This document shows, piece after piece, positions 43,835 through 55,015 of a DNA stretch of 64,000 nucleotides. Positions within the stretch are counted from its first letter, which is position 1. Each line of letters starts with the position of its first letter. The DNA comes from Lotus japonicus (Eukaryota > Streptophyta > Magnoliopsida > Fabales > Fabaceae): positions 4,404,501 through 4,468,500 of the forward strand of contig NC_080042.1 of NCBI RefSeq assembly GCF_012489685.1, given 5' to 3'. The position numbers were made by a program, and so were the translations under genes. The notes under the pieces were generated by a model. It did not search any database and was not told where the DNA came from. It saw nothing but the letters and a program-made list of their open reading frames with translations.

Positions 43835-44890
43835 TGATCGAGGTCGTACCCGATACAAATAATTAATTTAGAAAAACTGTAGTAACTAGGAAGTGACTCC
43901 TAGGTCGTTTCCCAAGGATTATCGTTTCATTAAAGACTCAGTATTAAGAACGCACAACGCACACACACTAGGGGGGGGGGGTTTGTGATTCAGTTCAAAA
44001 GATTAGCAGAAAGTAAAAACAGATTAATATGATAAGTAAAGACGGACGAATCCCTTTGTTCAGTATATCGCTGCTCAATCACGGGTATCTAAAGATCAAT
44101 TCTTGTTATTAGTTTCCTAGTTCGTGAGAATTAATTAACTAAGCGATAACTAATTCACAGATTCCTAAACTAAGCGATTAAGAATCGTTTACGCCCTAAT
44201 ATGAACTAAGCGAACATACATCATCTTCTATTTCGTGAACATAAGGAATTAAGCAAACCTAAGCCAGAATTAGAGATGAAGAAAACTAATCAGGTGAATT
44301 ATATTAAGCACTATAGCTGAAGAGCGCGATATACTTTGCAAAGGAATTCGTTCGAAAGGAATTAGCCTTCCATGGATGGGGCGAATTCAGCAATTAAATT
44401 GGAGGAAGTAGAGAATAAAGGCATAAACCCTAGCAGAACTCTAATAATTACTGAAAACGAAATTATACTGAATAATAAGCAGAAGAAAAAGGTCATTGTT
44501 TCTCTCAGCACAAACCCTTAAATAGGAGCTGAGATCACAAATCCTAATCAAAATCAAATCCTAAAAGATAACAATAAATCCTAACAAATCCTAAAGATAG
44601 AGTTTTAAAATAACAAACGAAATAAGTTTGAATCCTAAAGATATCAAACTTAATTTATTCTGAAATTAAATCCTAATATTTCCTAAAATACAATCTTCAC
44701 TCCAGCACAATCAAATCTTCATTCAGCAAATCTCCAAAATGCCCTTGATGTCAAATAAAACCTGAAAATAAGAATAAACGTAATTAGACCAAATAATAGA
44801 AATCTCTGTCAAGCAAGGTCAATTAATTACGAATAATCATTAATAATGACAAATTAAGGCTATATAAAATGGGTAAAATATTGCTCATCA
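43835..44890 (-). repeat. 5' LTR of the Athila element
   Basis: 1056 bp, the same length as the LTR at 20920-21975 and about 98% similar by eye. G run near 43972-43981. Confidence 0.9.
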
Positions 44891-45449
44891 GTCTGCCTTT
44901 GGAAGATGGTCAGAAAGCAGAGCTTATGAATTTCAGAAGCAGCTTAGCAGTGAGAAACGTCTGAGAGTTCATGATGCGTCTGAGAGAGCTTATGAGCAAA
45001 GGCAGAGAGTGCTGCACAAGGTTTGTGAACCTTTGAGAAGAGCTATGGATGAAAGAAACTATGTTGTCTCTGAATGTACCTCAGAAGATGCTGAGATGAT
45101 TCCAGTAGAGGTTGCAGAAGACAGTTCTGAAGGGATAGTCATTCTCGAAGATGCAGTTGTTGATGAAGTTGAGATGCAAGTATCGATTCAAGCTGCTGCT
45201 AGAGGTTCATCAAATGCAGAAATTCCTACTCCAGTTCAAGCTCCAGAACCAGCTCCACAACCGGAAGTTGCACTCCTGGCTGCCAGAATTGATAGGATAC
45301 AAGATGATCAGCAGAGACTGTTTCAGATGGTTGAGCATCAAGGCATCATTCAGAGTGAACAAAGTCGGCAGATTCAGGGATCCTCAAACAGAATGGAAAC
45401 TATGATGAAGTATCTGCTTGAGAATCTACCCCGTTCATCAAAGCCCTGA
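44891..45449 (+). pseudogene. SIRE element A ORF3, right fragment (C-terminus)
   Basis: Continues the fragment at 20769-20919 after the Athila insertion. It carries the heptad-rich helix region (FQKQLSSEKRLRVHDASER) and LHKVCEPLRRAM, then an acidic stretch, a Pro/Ala-rich linker and a second helix (ARIDRIQDDQQRLFQMVEHQ), ending NLPRSSKP and TGA at 45447-45449. It aligns closely with element C ORF3 at 62820-63377. Confidence 0.85.
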
Positions 45450-45695
45450 ACCCCCCTCATCTATCCTTCATGCATCATTTAATTGCTTTAATTATTTGTG
45501 AACTTAATTCATGTTGACTATGTTTAATTTTGCTACATTTATTCAATGCAGCTGCCACTTCTCTTAGTAACTCTCATGCATTTATGATTCGATGAGTTTT
45601 ATGCATGTTTTTCTGTTACTTCTCCTCTTTATAATCTGTTGCTTCCCCTCTTACTTTCACAACTCAATTCATTCCTTTCTCTTCTCAAACCAGAA

Positions 45696-46128
45696 ATGAC
45701 TTCTATTGAATTCATCTCTGAACTCAAGGCTCTGGTATTTGACCAAGTCTTCTCATGGAGCGTTAATCTCTCTACTTCTCAGATCTATCAAGCTCTTGGG
45801 AAGATTGACAATATTTTAGATTGTTGGTTGACACCCCACCAGATTCACTGTCTTCAGAATCTTCAGGAAGTTATGAAGAACCTCCTTCGTCTGGCCTCTC
45901 GCAGGAAGGACCTTGAAGCTCAGTTGGAGGGCATTTGTATGCTTCTTGAACATGAAGAAGATCAAAGAGACGTTGGTCAGGATGCTGCCTCCAACCCTGG
46001 TATCCGTGAAAGCGAAGTTCTGAAGGAAAGAACTGGCTACTGAGTTAGCCTCCATTGATCAGGACATTCGTCCTTTACACCTTCAGCTTCTCTCTATGAA
46101 GAATTCTCGTGCTTTCTTGTGTATCTAG
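45696..46128 (+). pseudogene. SIRE ORF4, element A copy (one frameshift)
   Basis: A small frame downstream of ORF3: MTSIEFISELKALVFDQVFS, then WSVNLSTSQIYQALGKIDNI, HCLQNLQEVMKNLLRLASRR and EGICMLLEHEED. Near 46015-46025 one extra base shifts the frame, giving an early TGA at 46041-46043. Without it the frame would run to TAG at 46126-46128, about 143 residues. The same protein is at 63623 in element C. No known domain recognised; it looks helical. Function unknown. Confidence 0.7.
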
Positions 46129-46714
46129 AAATTGTTCTTCTAGTTTTGCTTTCTATCCTCTGTATTCCTCTTCGTTAATTAATAATAACAAGCTTCTTAT
46201 CTGCATTAATTCTTGATTGTTATTGTTATTAATTGTGTTTTTCACTCTTTTTGCTTATGACAAAAAAGGGGAGTACATAAAATGGTTTTGATAAACTTTT
46301 AATTATATAAAACCAGTTGAGGAGAATAAGTATCAGTACTTATAGCACATAGATATTGCCATGCGTACTAATCAAGGAATACATTCCAATACACCTGAAC
46401 AATATTCTATGTTTCAATGTGATCTAGGCGAGTTCTAAACCATCAATTTCTGATGAATATACTTCATTTTACGCGTATCCTCTGATCACATCACTAAGAC
46501 TCCGAATCTAGACTCTTCATCTTTTCATCAAGTCTCAGATTCAGGGGGAGTCCCAACTCAGAATCAGGTGCTATCCTAGATTCAGAAGGAGTAATATAAA
46601 CCGTTACACAAGGATAAGTTTATATTCTGATCTCTTCTCTCTTGTGTATTCAGTTTATTGACTTAGAATTGTTCATCAAAATACTTGTTTTGTCATCATC
46701 AAAAAGGGAGAGAT
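46129..46714 (+). other. Non-coding 3' region of element A with polypurine tract
   Basis: No gene. It ends with CATCAAAAAGGGAGAGAT (46697-46714), the purine tract that primes plus-strand synthesis, directly before the LTR. Confidence 0.75.
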
Positions 46715-47951
46715 AGTAAGATCAAGATTTGATCAGCGGTTGCATCTCTATATTTTGATGATTACAATTAAGGTTTGTGAAGATGAACAATTATGGTACT
46801 CTAACGTTTGTCTCTTTTAGCTGTGACAAACAGGATCTGATTCTGACCCAAGCTTATTCAATCAGAAGATAAAGACCCAAGGGTAACCATAAGAGAGTTC
46901 TCAAGCTTACCATGTTCGTTCAGAACAGTGGCATACACTTCAGAAGTTCTGAAGTGAGAAGCTCTCAGAAGGTACTGAAGAACCGGAGTCAGAAGTTCTG
47001 AAGACCAGTTGTTCCAGAAGGAATGGTTCTGAAGACGAAAGACTCAAGTTCTGAAGACCGGCAAGAAGTTGGCTCTGAAGACCCAAGCTATTCTAGCTCT
47101 GGCGTTCAGAAGTTCCGAGGAACTTGTCCAGAAGCAGAAGTTGCAAGGTCAGAGGATCCAAGCTTCCGTCTGACACTGATCAGAAGCTTCACCAACGTCC
47201 ATCTGAAGCACACCAGATCAGAAGTCAGCTGGTGAAAGGACGGGTCGCTGTCATAGTACACACTGTACAGTCCTAGCCTGCCCGCCACCTACCTCGTTCA
47301 GTCTAGCAGTCTGATTTCACAAGATTGTCACTCCAACGGACCAAACCCTAGCAACGGCTACATCATTTGTCTCGGAGTATATAAGGACTGAAGTTGGAAG
47401 AAAGAAGCTAAGAAACTTTGCAGATATTTCTGAATTCATCTAACCATTCTCTTAGCAATATTTCTTCATTGTTCTTAAACATCTGAGTTTACCATTAGCT
47501 TTTCAGAAGCACTTACTGTAAACACAAAACCCTTTACAAACCTTTGTAAAGTTCCTTAAGAGACCAAGGTGGGTCGGATCTTGAGAGGACTGAGTCAAGT
47601 TTGATTCAGTGTTTAGCTAGTCTTGAGAGGATCGGTTGATCAGCTTCTTAAGAGAATACTAGTGAGAAAATCAGTGTACTGTTAGTCACTTTGCAGGCAG
47701 CAAGTGCAGTTGTAACATTCATTGATTTTAGTGAATTGCCTTCATCAGAAGAAGGAGGAAATCACCTTCACGGGTGGACTGGATTGGCTTGAGCTTTTAT
47801 CTCAAGTGAACCAGGATAAAATACTTGCGTGCTCTTCTTTACATTCTTTAGCACCTAGTTCTTATCTTTAAGTTTGCCAAAACTTGAAAAAGGGAAACGT
47901 TTATCAAAAACTCTATTCAAACCCCCCTTTCTAGTGTTTTTCGCACCTTCA
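46715..47951 (+). repeat. LTR shared by SIRE elements A (3') and B (5')
   Basis: 1237 bp. It starts AGTAAGATC (one base from the family TGTAAGATC) and ends CACCTTCA. A TATA box lies at 47378-47385. CAGAAGTTCTGAAG-type short repeats occur near 46940-47110, with a C run near 47922. A purine tract precedes it and a tRNA-Met primer site (47954-47965) follows, so one LTR serves both neighbours. Confidence 0.9.
47378..47385 (+). promoter_or_regulatory. TATA box of the shared A/B LTR
   Basis: TATATAAG in CGGAGTATATAAGGACTG, in the same place as the box in the B/C LTR (54361-54369). Confidence 0.6.
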
Positions 47952-48028
47952 ATTGGCATCAGAGCTCCGGTTCTGATTTTTGCACTTAACAATGTTCAGT
48001 GATCAAGAACCTAGTGTGAAAAACAACG

Positions 48029-48057
48029 ATGGCCCAAGCCAATACTTCCGCTGACAA

Positions 48058-48093
<36 letters not shown>

Positions 48094-49505
48094 CCAACTC
48101 AGAGCACCAGTCTTTGATGGCTCTTGTCACTGCACTGAAACTCTCCAGGAATCTTAAGGAGTGGATGGCTTTTGTCACTGCACTGAAACTCTCCTGGAAT
48201 CTTAACTCCTTGAAGCTAGAAGAGCTTGTGAGTCATCTAAGCCATGAGATTGAGCTCAAAGAGCACAAGCCTCTAAGGAAAGACAAATCTATTGCTCTTA
48301 AGTCAAAATATGACAAGGCGAAAGCTTACCAAGCAGAAGAGGAAGATTCCTCTGAAGAAGCTTCAGATGCTTCTGGTGATGAAGAGCTATCTCTTTTCAC
48401 AAAGAGATTAAGCAAGCACTGAAAGAACAGACACAGCAAGGGCAAAGGACTGAAGAAAGGCAAGGGAAGATTTGAATCTTCATCTGATCAAAAGAAGTCC
48501 TCTGGGAAGGAAGTCACCTGCTTTGAATGCAAGGAATCTGGGCACTACAAGAGTGACTGTCCCAAGCTAAAGAAGGAAAGGAGACCAAGAAAAGTCTTCA
48601 AGAAGAAAGCCCTTGTGACATTTGATGCGACTGACTCTGATGAAGCTGAGTCAGAAGAAGATGAAGTTGTGGAAGCTCTGATGGCTACCACTAGCAGAGA
48701 TGCTGAAGCACAGAATGATACGAGAGCTTCAGAAGATGACTCAGACTCTGAGAATGACGATGAGGTATTCTCTAATTTTTCTCTATCTGAGCTAAGAACT
48801 GCTTTATTTGAAATAATGGAGAAACATGATGTGCTGATTAATAAATATAAAGAGCTTAAAAGAAAATATGTTGTTAAAACGAGTTCATCAGAAGTTCATG
48901 AGAAGTCAGTCTCTGGACTCATTGAAGAGAACTATTCTCTTAAAAATGATAACTCTGTTCTTCGTGCCAAAAATGCCATGCTAGAAGATCAACTTGCATC
49001 ACCTGATATTAAACATGAAACTCTTCATGAGAAAGCGTTTCAAAGGTTCCTTGCCAAAGGCATAGATAGAAGTCTTATGGCTTCAATGATCTATGGCATA
49101 AGTAGAAATGGGAACAGTGGTCTTGGCTACTCTCAACCTATGAGAAGTGAGTCATCTGAGCCCAAACACGAATCCCTGCATAAGCATTTTGTTCCCGCTG
49201 GCACTATCATTCCAGAAAAGGTTACACCCAAGGTGGTAAAACCAAAAGGGAAATTTAAACCTGACATGTCCAAATACTATAATCAAGTTCCCTTGCACTA
49301 TTCTCCTGTTGCACCCAAAGTTCCAAGAACTTCTGGGAAAACTAACAAGAAAGGACCCAAGATATGGGTACCTAAGGCAAAAATTATTCCTGTTGCAGAC
49401 ATCTTATGCAGCTCAGTTAAGACACCTGTCATGGTACCTGGACAGTGGATGCTCACGACACATGACGGGCATAAGGTCTATATTCCAAGAACTGACACCG
49501 CTTAA
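48029..49505 (+). pseudogene. gag: Element B gag with N-terminal deletion
   Basis: Starts MAQANTSADKN followed by an Asn run (CAA/AAC repeat, 48058-48093), then RAPVFDG. It then jumps to the later FVTALKLS part (present twice as a 48 bp direct repeat, 48121 and 48169), losing about 430 bp. A TGA lies at 48421. The zinc knuckle CFECKESGHYKSDC is present (48520-48570). The C-terminal part reads openly from 48615 to 49505 and overlaps the start of pol in the +1 frame. Confidence 0.85.
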
Positions 49506-52417
49506 GTCAGGAGGAGACGTTGGTTTTGGAGGAAACCAGAAGGGAAAGATCATTGGTGGATGGTTTAATACATAACTTGCTCTCCATAAGCCAAATAGCT
49601 GACAAAGGTTATGATGTGATCTTTAATCAAACAAATGGATCTTTCTGGGAAGAGAAGAAACAGCATTTACAAAATCAACTCCTCTGAACTACTATCTTAG
49701 AAGGTGAAATGTCTCATGTCCGTAAATGATGAGCAATGGGTTTGGCACAGATGTCTAGGGCATGCCAGCCTCAGAAAGATATCTCAACTGAGCAAGCTAA
49801 ACCTCGTCAGAGGATTGCCTCGTCTGAAGTTCCCATCAGAGGCTCTGTATGAAGCTTGTCAGAAGGGAAAATTTACCAAGAAGCCTTTCAAAGCAAAGAA
49901 TGTGGAATCTACAACGAGACCCCTTGAGCTACTTCACATTGATCTCTTTGGACCAGTGAAATTGAATCCATTGGAGGAAAGAAGTATGGGTTGGTCATTG
50001 TGGATGACTACAGCAGGTGGACATGGGTAAAATTCTTAAGGCACAAGGATGAAACACCCACCATGTTCACAAACTTCATTACCCAAGTTCAGAAGGAATT
50101 CCAATCTTCAGTAATTACTCTCAGAAGTGATCATGGCGGAGAATTTGAGAACAAAGCCTTTGAAGAATTGTTCAACTCTCAAGGGATTTCTCACAACTTC
50201 TCCTGTCCTCGCACTCCTCAACAAAATGGAGTTGTTGAAAGGAAGAACAAAACTCTTCAGGAGATGGCTCGCACCATGATGCAAGAATCAAGTATGGCCA
50301 AGCACTTCTGGGCAGAAGCAATCAACACTGCATGCTATATCCAGAACAGAATCTCCATCAGACAAATTCTGGAGAAGACTCCTTATGAGCTATGCAAAGG
50401 AAGACAACCTGATATCTCTTACTTCCATCCCTTTGGGAGTACCTGCTACATGCTCAACACAAAGGAGCAATTGGGTAAATTTGATTCTAAAGCTTTAAAA
50501 TGTTATTTTCTTGGTTATTCTGAAAGATCAAAAGGTTTTAGAATTTATAATATTGTCCATCAAAATGTTGAGGAATCTATTCAAATTAGATTTGATGACA
50601 AGCTTGGCTCAGAAAAGTCAAAGCTGTTTGAAAGATTTGCAGATCTCAGTATTGATCCATCAGAAGCCAATCAACCAAAGGTCTGCTCAGAGGATGTTGC
50701 TCTAGAAGTAGAAGCATCAGAAGATGCTCCAACAACTTCTGATCAACTTCAGAAGAAGAAAAGAATAGCTGTCTCTCATCCAGAGGAACTGATTATTGGC
50801 AACAAAGATGCCCTTGTCAGAACTAGGTCCATGCTCAAACCTTCAGAAGAGACTCTTCTGAGTCTGAAGAGACTTGTGTCTCTCATTGAGCCCAAATCAG
50901 TTGATGAAGCTCTTGAAGATAAAAGCTGGATTCTGGCAATGCAAGAAGAGCTAGATCAGTTCACTAAAAATGATGTTTGGTCCTTAATGCCTAAGCCCAA
51001 AGGTTTCCATGTCATAGGAACCAAGTGGGTATTCAGAAACAAGCTGAATGAAAAGGGAGAAGTCACAAGAAACAAAGCAAGACTGGTGGCTCAGGGCTAC
51101 AGTCAACAAGAAGGAATTGATTATACTGAGACCTTTGCTCCTGTGGCAAGGCTTGAAGCTATAAGGCTACTTATTTCATTCTCAGTAAATCACAACATCA
51201 TTCTTCATCAGATGGATGTTAAGAGTGCTTTCTTCAATGGCTACATTTCAGAAGAAGTGTATGTCAGGCAACCTCCTGGCTTCGAAGATGACAAGCATCC
51301 AGAGCATGTCTACAAGCTCAAGAAGTCACTCTATGGACTGAAACAAGCTCCCAGAGCTTGGTATGAAAGACTTAGCTCTTTTCTTCTAAAGAATGAGTTT
51401 GTGAGGGGTAAAGGTGACAATACTCTTTTCTGCAGAACCTATAAGGATGATATTCTTATAGTTCATATTTATGTTGATGACATTATATTTGGTTCTGCTA
51501 ATCCCTCTCTTTGCAAGGAATTCTCTAAGATGATGCAGGCTGAATTTGAGATGAGCATGATGGGAGAGCTCAAGTACTTCCTGGGAATTCAGATTGATCA
51601 ACGACCAGGAGTCACTTATATTCATCAGAAGAAGTACACCTTGGAACTTCTGAAGAAATTCAACATGAGTGACTGCAACATCTCTAAGACTCCAATGCAT
51701 CCAACTTGCATTCTTGAGAAAGAGGAAGTTTCCTCTAAGGTTTGTCAGAAGCTCTATCGTGGAATGATAGACTCTCTTCTTTATTTAACAGCTTCCAGAC
51801 CTGATATATTATTTAGTGTGCATCTCTGTGCTAGATTTCAATCAGATCCTAGAGAGACTCACTTAACAGCTGTTAAGAGAATCCTCAAATATCTGAAAGG
51901 AACCACTAACCTTGGCTTGATGTATAGAAAAACATCAGAGTATACTCTTTTAGGTTTTTGTGATGCTGACTTTGCTGGAGACAGAGTGGAAAGGAAAAGC
52001 ACCTCAGGTAGCTGCCATTTCCTTGGAGCAAATCTTGTCACCTGGTCAAGCAAGAGACAGAACACAATTGTTTTAGCAACTGCAGAAGCAGAATATGTCT
52101 CAGCTGCCATTTGCTGTACACAAACCATATGGATGAAGAACCATCTGGAGGAATATGGTTTGTTTCTGAAGAAGATTCCAATCTTCTGTGACAACACAGC
52201 TGCTATCTCTCTTAGCAAAAATATCATTCTACACTCAAGAGCAAAGCACATAGAGGTAAAGTATCATTATATTCGAGATCATGTTCAGAAGGGCACTCTA
52301 TCATTAGAGTATGTTGATACTGACCATCAATGGGCAGATATCTTCACTAAGCCCTTAGCAGAAGATAGGTTTTTATTTATTCTTGAAAACCTGAACATGG
52401 ACTTTTGTCCAGAGTAA
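49430..52417 (+). pseudogene. pol: Element B pol, broken in the protease-integrase linker
   Basis: The protease active site DSGCSRHMTG is present near 49440, but compared with element C there are small deletions at about 49555 and 49635 and a frameshift near 49960. From 49991 to 52417 the frame is open: integrase core (RSDHGGEFENK, QNGVVERKNK), RT (LKKSLYGLKQAPRAWYERLS, YVDD near 51469) and RNase H (DADFAGD, ADIFTKPLAEDRF). The RT/RNase H part looks sound, but the gene as a whole is dead. Confidence 0.9.
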
Positions 52418-52850
52418 GGTACCTTCAGAACCTCTGACCATGGTGCTTCTGAAGTCATCAGATGTTACCTATTCAGAAGGTACTCGATCAGATGCACTTA
52501 ACCCACTGGTTAAGCTTCTGTGGTAGACAACAATACACGTGTCACTTCTTTTGTGACATAGTTCGTTGTGTTGCGTGGTATATCTGCTATAATGATGGTA
52601 CCTACTCTCCTCTACTATGCTATTTTCTGACTAAGTAATTTAATAACCGTTGATCTTGCTTTTTATCTTTTGATTTGTAAAATTTCAACGGTTACCATTT
52701 AACCCACTTACACACGATCTTTCACACGATCTAACTCACATACTCTATCATACGGTTTTTCAAACTCTTTGTGTGCATTGCATTCATTCATACTCCTCCC
52801 TCCAATCTTTCCCTTTCTCTCTGAACCCTAACCCTCACTACCTGAGAATC

Positions 52851-53697
52851 ATGGGCAAATCAAGGAAATCAATGGCAAATGTTACTGCTTCTTCCAAACA
52901 AACTGCCGAAGAACAAGAAAATCAGAGATTTGAAGAAGCTCAGAAGATTCTGAATGCGGCGAATGCAGTTCACATGTGTAAAGAAGATTGAAGACCTGTT
53001 TGTGTGAAACAAAGCAAGAGTAGACTTTGACAACCTGGCTGAACATGGGTTCGACATCAGGGATCAGGTCGACTTGCAAGGTTGGTCTGGTTATTTTAAT
53101 AGGCTTTGTGGTCCTATCTACTACAAACTGGTGGTGGAATTCTGGAAAAATGCAGTTTTCAACGACTACTACATCATTTCCCATGTGCTGGATAGGAAGA
53201 TTGTGATTTCAAAAGAGTTCATTGCAAAGCTGCTGGGTATGGAGTTCCAACAGGGAAAAAGGATCAAGAACGTGGATGCTAACGTTCCTAGCATGAGGAA
53301 GTTTGTCAATTTTGCTATTTATGACAATTGGTCCATGGATAGGACCAAGTATGCTATAAAGGATCTGAAGCCCAAGATGAAGATCTGGCAAAAGATTTTC
53401 ATATCCTGCATCCATCCCAGAACAGGCGGAAATGATTACCTCAATGCAACTCAGAAGGTAATCATGTACGACATTTCTAAGGGTGAGCCTGTATGTTTGC
53501 CATTTCTGCTTTTCAACTATCTGAAGGAATGCGTCGAGAAGTCAAGAACTACTGGAGTTGAAAACAAGAGGTCTATTTCCTACATTCCTTATGGAAGGTT
53601 ACTCTCAGATATCTTCACTCAGAATCGACTAGTCAAGACTCTTTTTGATCTAGGACTTCATGATGATTTGGCTATGTCCATTGGAGATGCTCTCAAT
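52851..53697 (+). pseudogene. Element B ORF3, N-terminal half with a frameshift
   Basis: ATG at 52851 gives MGKSRKSMANVTASS, a frameshift falls near 52985, then the second frame reads GWSGYFNRLCGPIYYKLVVE and onward to SIGDALN at 53697, where the LTR begins. Element C continues for some 730 further codons past this point. Confidence 0.85.
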
Positions 53698-54937
53698 TGT
53701 AAGATCAAGGTTTGATCAGTGGTTGCATCTCTATGTTTTGATGATTACAATTAAGGTTTGTGATGATGAACAATTGTGGTACCCTAACGTTTGTCTTTTT
53801 AAGTTGTGACAAACAGGTTCTGAATCTGACCCAAGCCTATTTGTTCAGAAGAAGAAGAACCAAGGGTTACTAAAAAGAGAGCTATTTAATCTATCATGTT
53901 CGTTCTGAACAGTGGCAAATACTTCAGAAGCTCTGAAGTTGGAAGCTCTCAAGAAGTTCTGAAGAACTCAAGTCAGAAGTTCTGAAGACCAGATGTTCCA
54001 GTGGAACGGTCCAGAAGCAGAAGACTCAAGTTCTGAGGACTTACAAGAAGTTGGTTCTGAAGACCCAAGCTATTCTAGCTCTGACGATCAGAAGTTCTGA
54101 GGTACTCGTTCAGTAGCAGAAGTTGCATGGTCAGAAGAATCCAAGCTTCAATCTGACGATGATCAGAAGCTTCATCAACGTTCATCTGAAGCTCCTTTAT
54201 CACAAGTCAACTGGTGAAAGGACAGGTCGCTATCACAGTACAACGTCGTACAAGTCTCAGTCTGTCCGCCACCTACCTGTACAGCCTAGCAGTCTGATAT
54301 TACAGAATTGCCACTCCAACGGATAAAACCCTAGCAACGGCTACATCACAAGTCTTGGAGTATATAAAGGCTGTAGAAAGAAGAAAGAGGCTAAGAAACT
54401 TTGTTGAAAATATTCAACACATACGAACCATTCTCTTAGCATTATTTCTTTACTGTTCTTAAACTTCTGAGTTTACTATTCGCTTGTTAGAAGCACTCAT
54501 TGTAAACCTGAAACCTTTTACATCATATTGTAAAGTTCATCAAGAGACCAAGGTTGGTCGGATCTTGAGAGGACTGAATCAAGGCTGATTCAGTATTTAG
54601 CTAGTCTTAAGAGGATCGGTAGATCAGCTTCTTAAGAGGATACTAGTGAGAAAATCAGTGTACTGTTAGTCACTTAGCAGGTTGCAAAGTGCAGTTGTAA
54701 CACTCATTGATTTTAGTGGATTGCCTTCATCAGAAGAAGGATGAAATCACCTTCACAGGTGGACTGGATTAGCTTGAGCTTTTATCTCAAGTGAACCAGG
54801 ATAAAATACTCGTGTGCTTTACTTCCTGTTATTTAGCACTTAGTTTTTATCTTTGAGCTTTGAAAAGGTTAAAAAGTATACCCGAGATACAAAAACTCTA
54901 TTCAAACCCCCCCTTTCTAGTGTTTTTCGCACCTTCA
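53698..54937 (+). repeat. LTR shared by SIRE elements B (3') and C (5')
   Basis: 1240 bp, TGTAAGATCAAGG...CACCTTCA, TATA box at 54361-54369. About as diverged from the A/B LTR as family members are. Followed by a primer site at 54940-54951. There is no polypurine tract in front of it because ORF3 of B is fused to it. Confidence 0.9.
54361..54369 (+). promoter_or_regulatory. TATA box of the shared B/C LTR
   Basis: TATATAAAG in TTGGAGTATATAAAGGCTG. Likely promoter of element C. Confidence 0.6.
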
Positions 54938-54939
54938 AT

Positions 54940-54951
54940 TGGCATCAGAGC
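54940..54951 (+). promoter_or_regulatory. Primer binding site of element C
   Basis: TGGCATCAGAGC, initiator tRNA-Met type with one mismatch; identical to that of element B (47954-47965). Confidence 0.75.
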
Positions 54952-55015
54952 TCCGGTTCTGATTTCAACACCTAACAGTGTTCAGTGATCCAGAACCTTG
55001 TGTGAAAAACAAACA

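Larger units (their letters stand above)
20920..44890 (-). mobile_element. Athila-type Ty3/gypsy element, minus strand, carrying nested insertions
   Basis: Two 1056 bp LTRs (20920-21975 and 43835-44890) bound the element, each TGATCGAGG...GCTCATCA in plus-strand order. It is flanked by GTCTG on both sides. On the minus strand the order is primer site (tRNA-Asp), gag, protease, reverse transcriptase, RNase H, integrase, a ~1.4 kb non-coding stretch and a purine tract, which is the gypsy order. Subtracting nested elements N and D leaves about 9.3 kb, a normal Athila size. Gag-pol carries several in-frame stops. I count roughly 20 LTR differences by eye (about 2%), so the insertion is not very old. 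No envelope-like frame is visible. Confidence 0.9.
19437..47951 (+). mobile_element. SIRE/Maximus-type copia element A, split by nested insertions
   Basis: The 5' side keeps only the last ~50 bp of its LTR (CAAACCCC..CCTTTCTA..CCTTCA, to 19485). A tRNA-Met primer site (TGGTATTAGAGC, 19488-19499) and the start of gag follow. The middle (rest of gag, all of pol, start of ORF3) is missing and a Cassandra TRIM sits at the gap. ORF3 resumes at 20769, is cut by the Athila element (target duplication GTCTG, 20915-20919 and 44891-44895), continues to 45449, and is followed by ORF4 and the purine tract near 46702-46714. The 3' LTR (46715-47951) also serves as the 5' LTR of element B. Confidence 0.85.
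46715..54937 (+). mobile_element. SIRE-type copia element B, deleted in gag, pol and ORF3
   Basis: Runs from the A/B LTR to the B/C LTR. Gag lacks most of its N-terminal half, pol has small deletions and frameshifts before the integrase core, and ORF3 joins directly to the 3' LTR at 53697/53698 with no C-terminal half, ORF4 or polypurine tract. No target duplication of its own, consistent with an array made by recombination rather than by a simple insertion. Confidence 0.9.
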
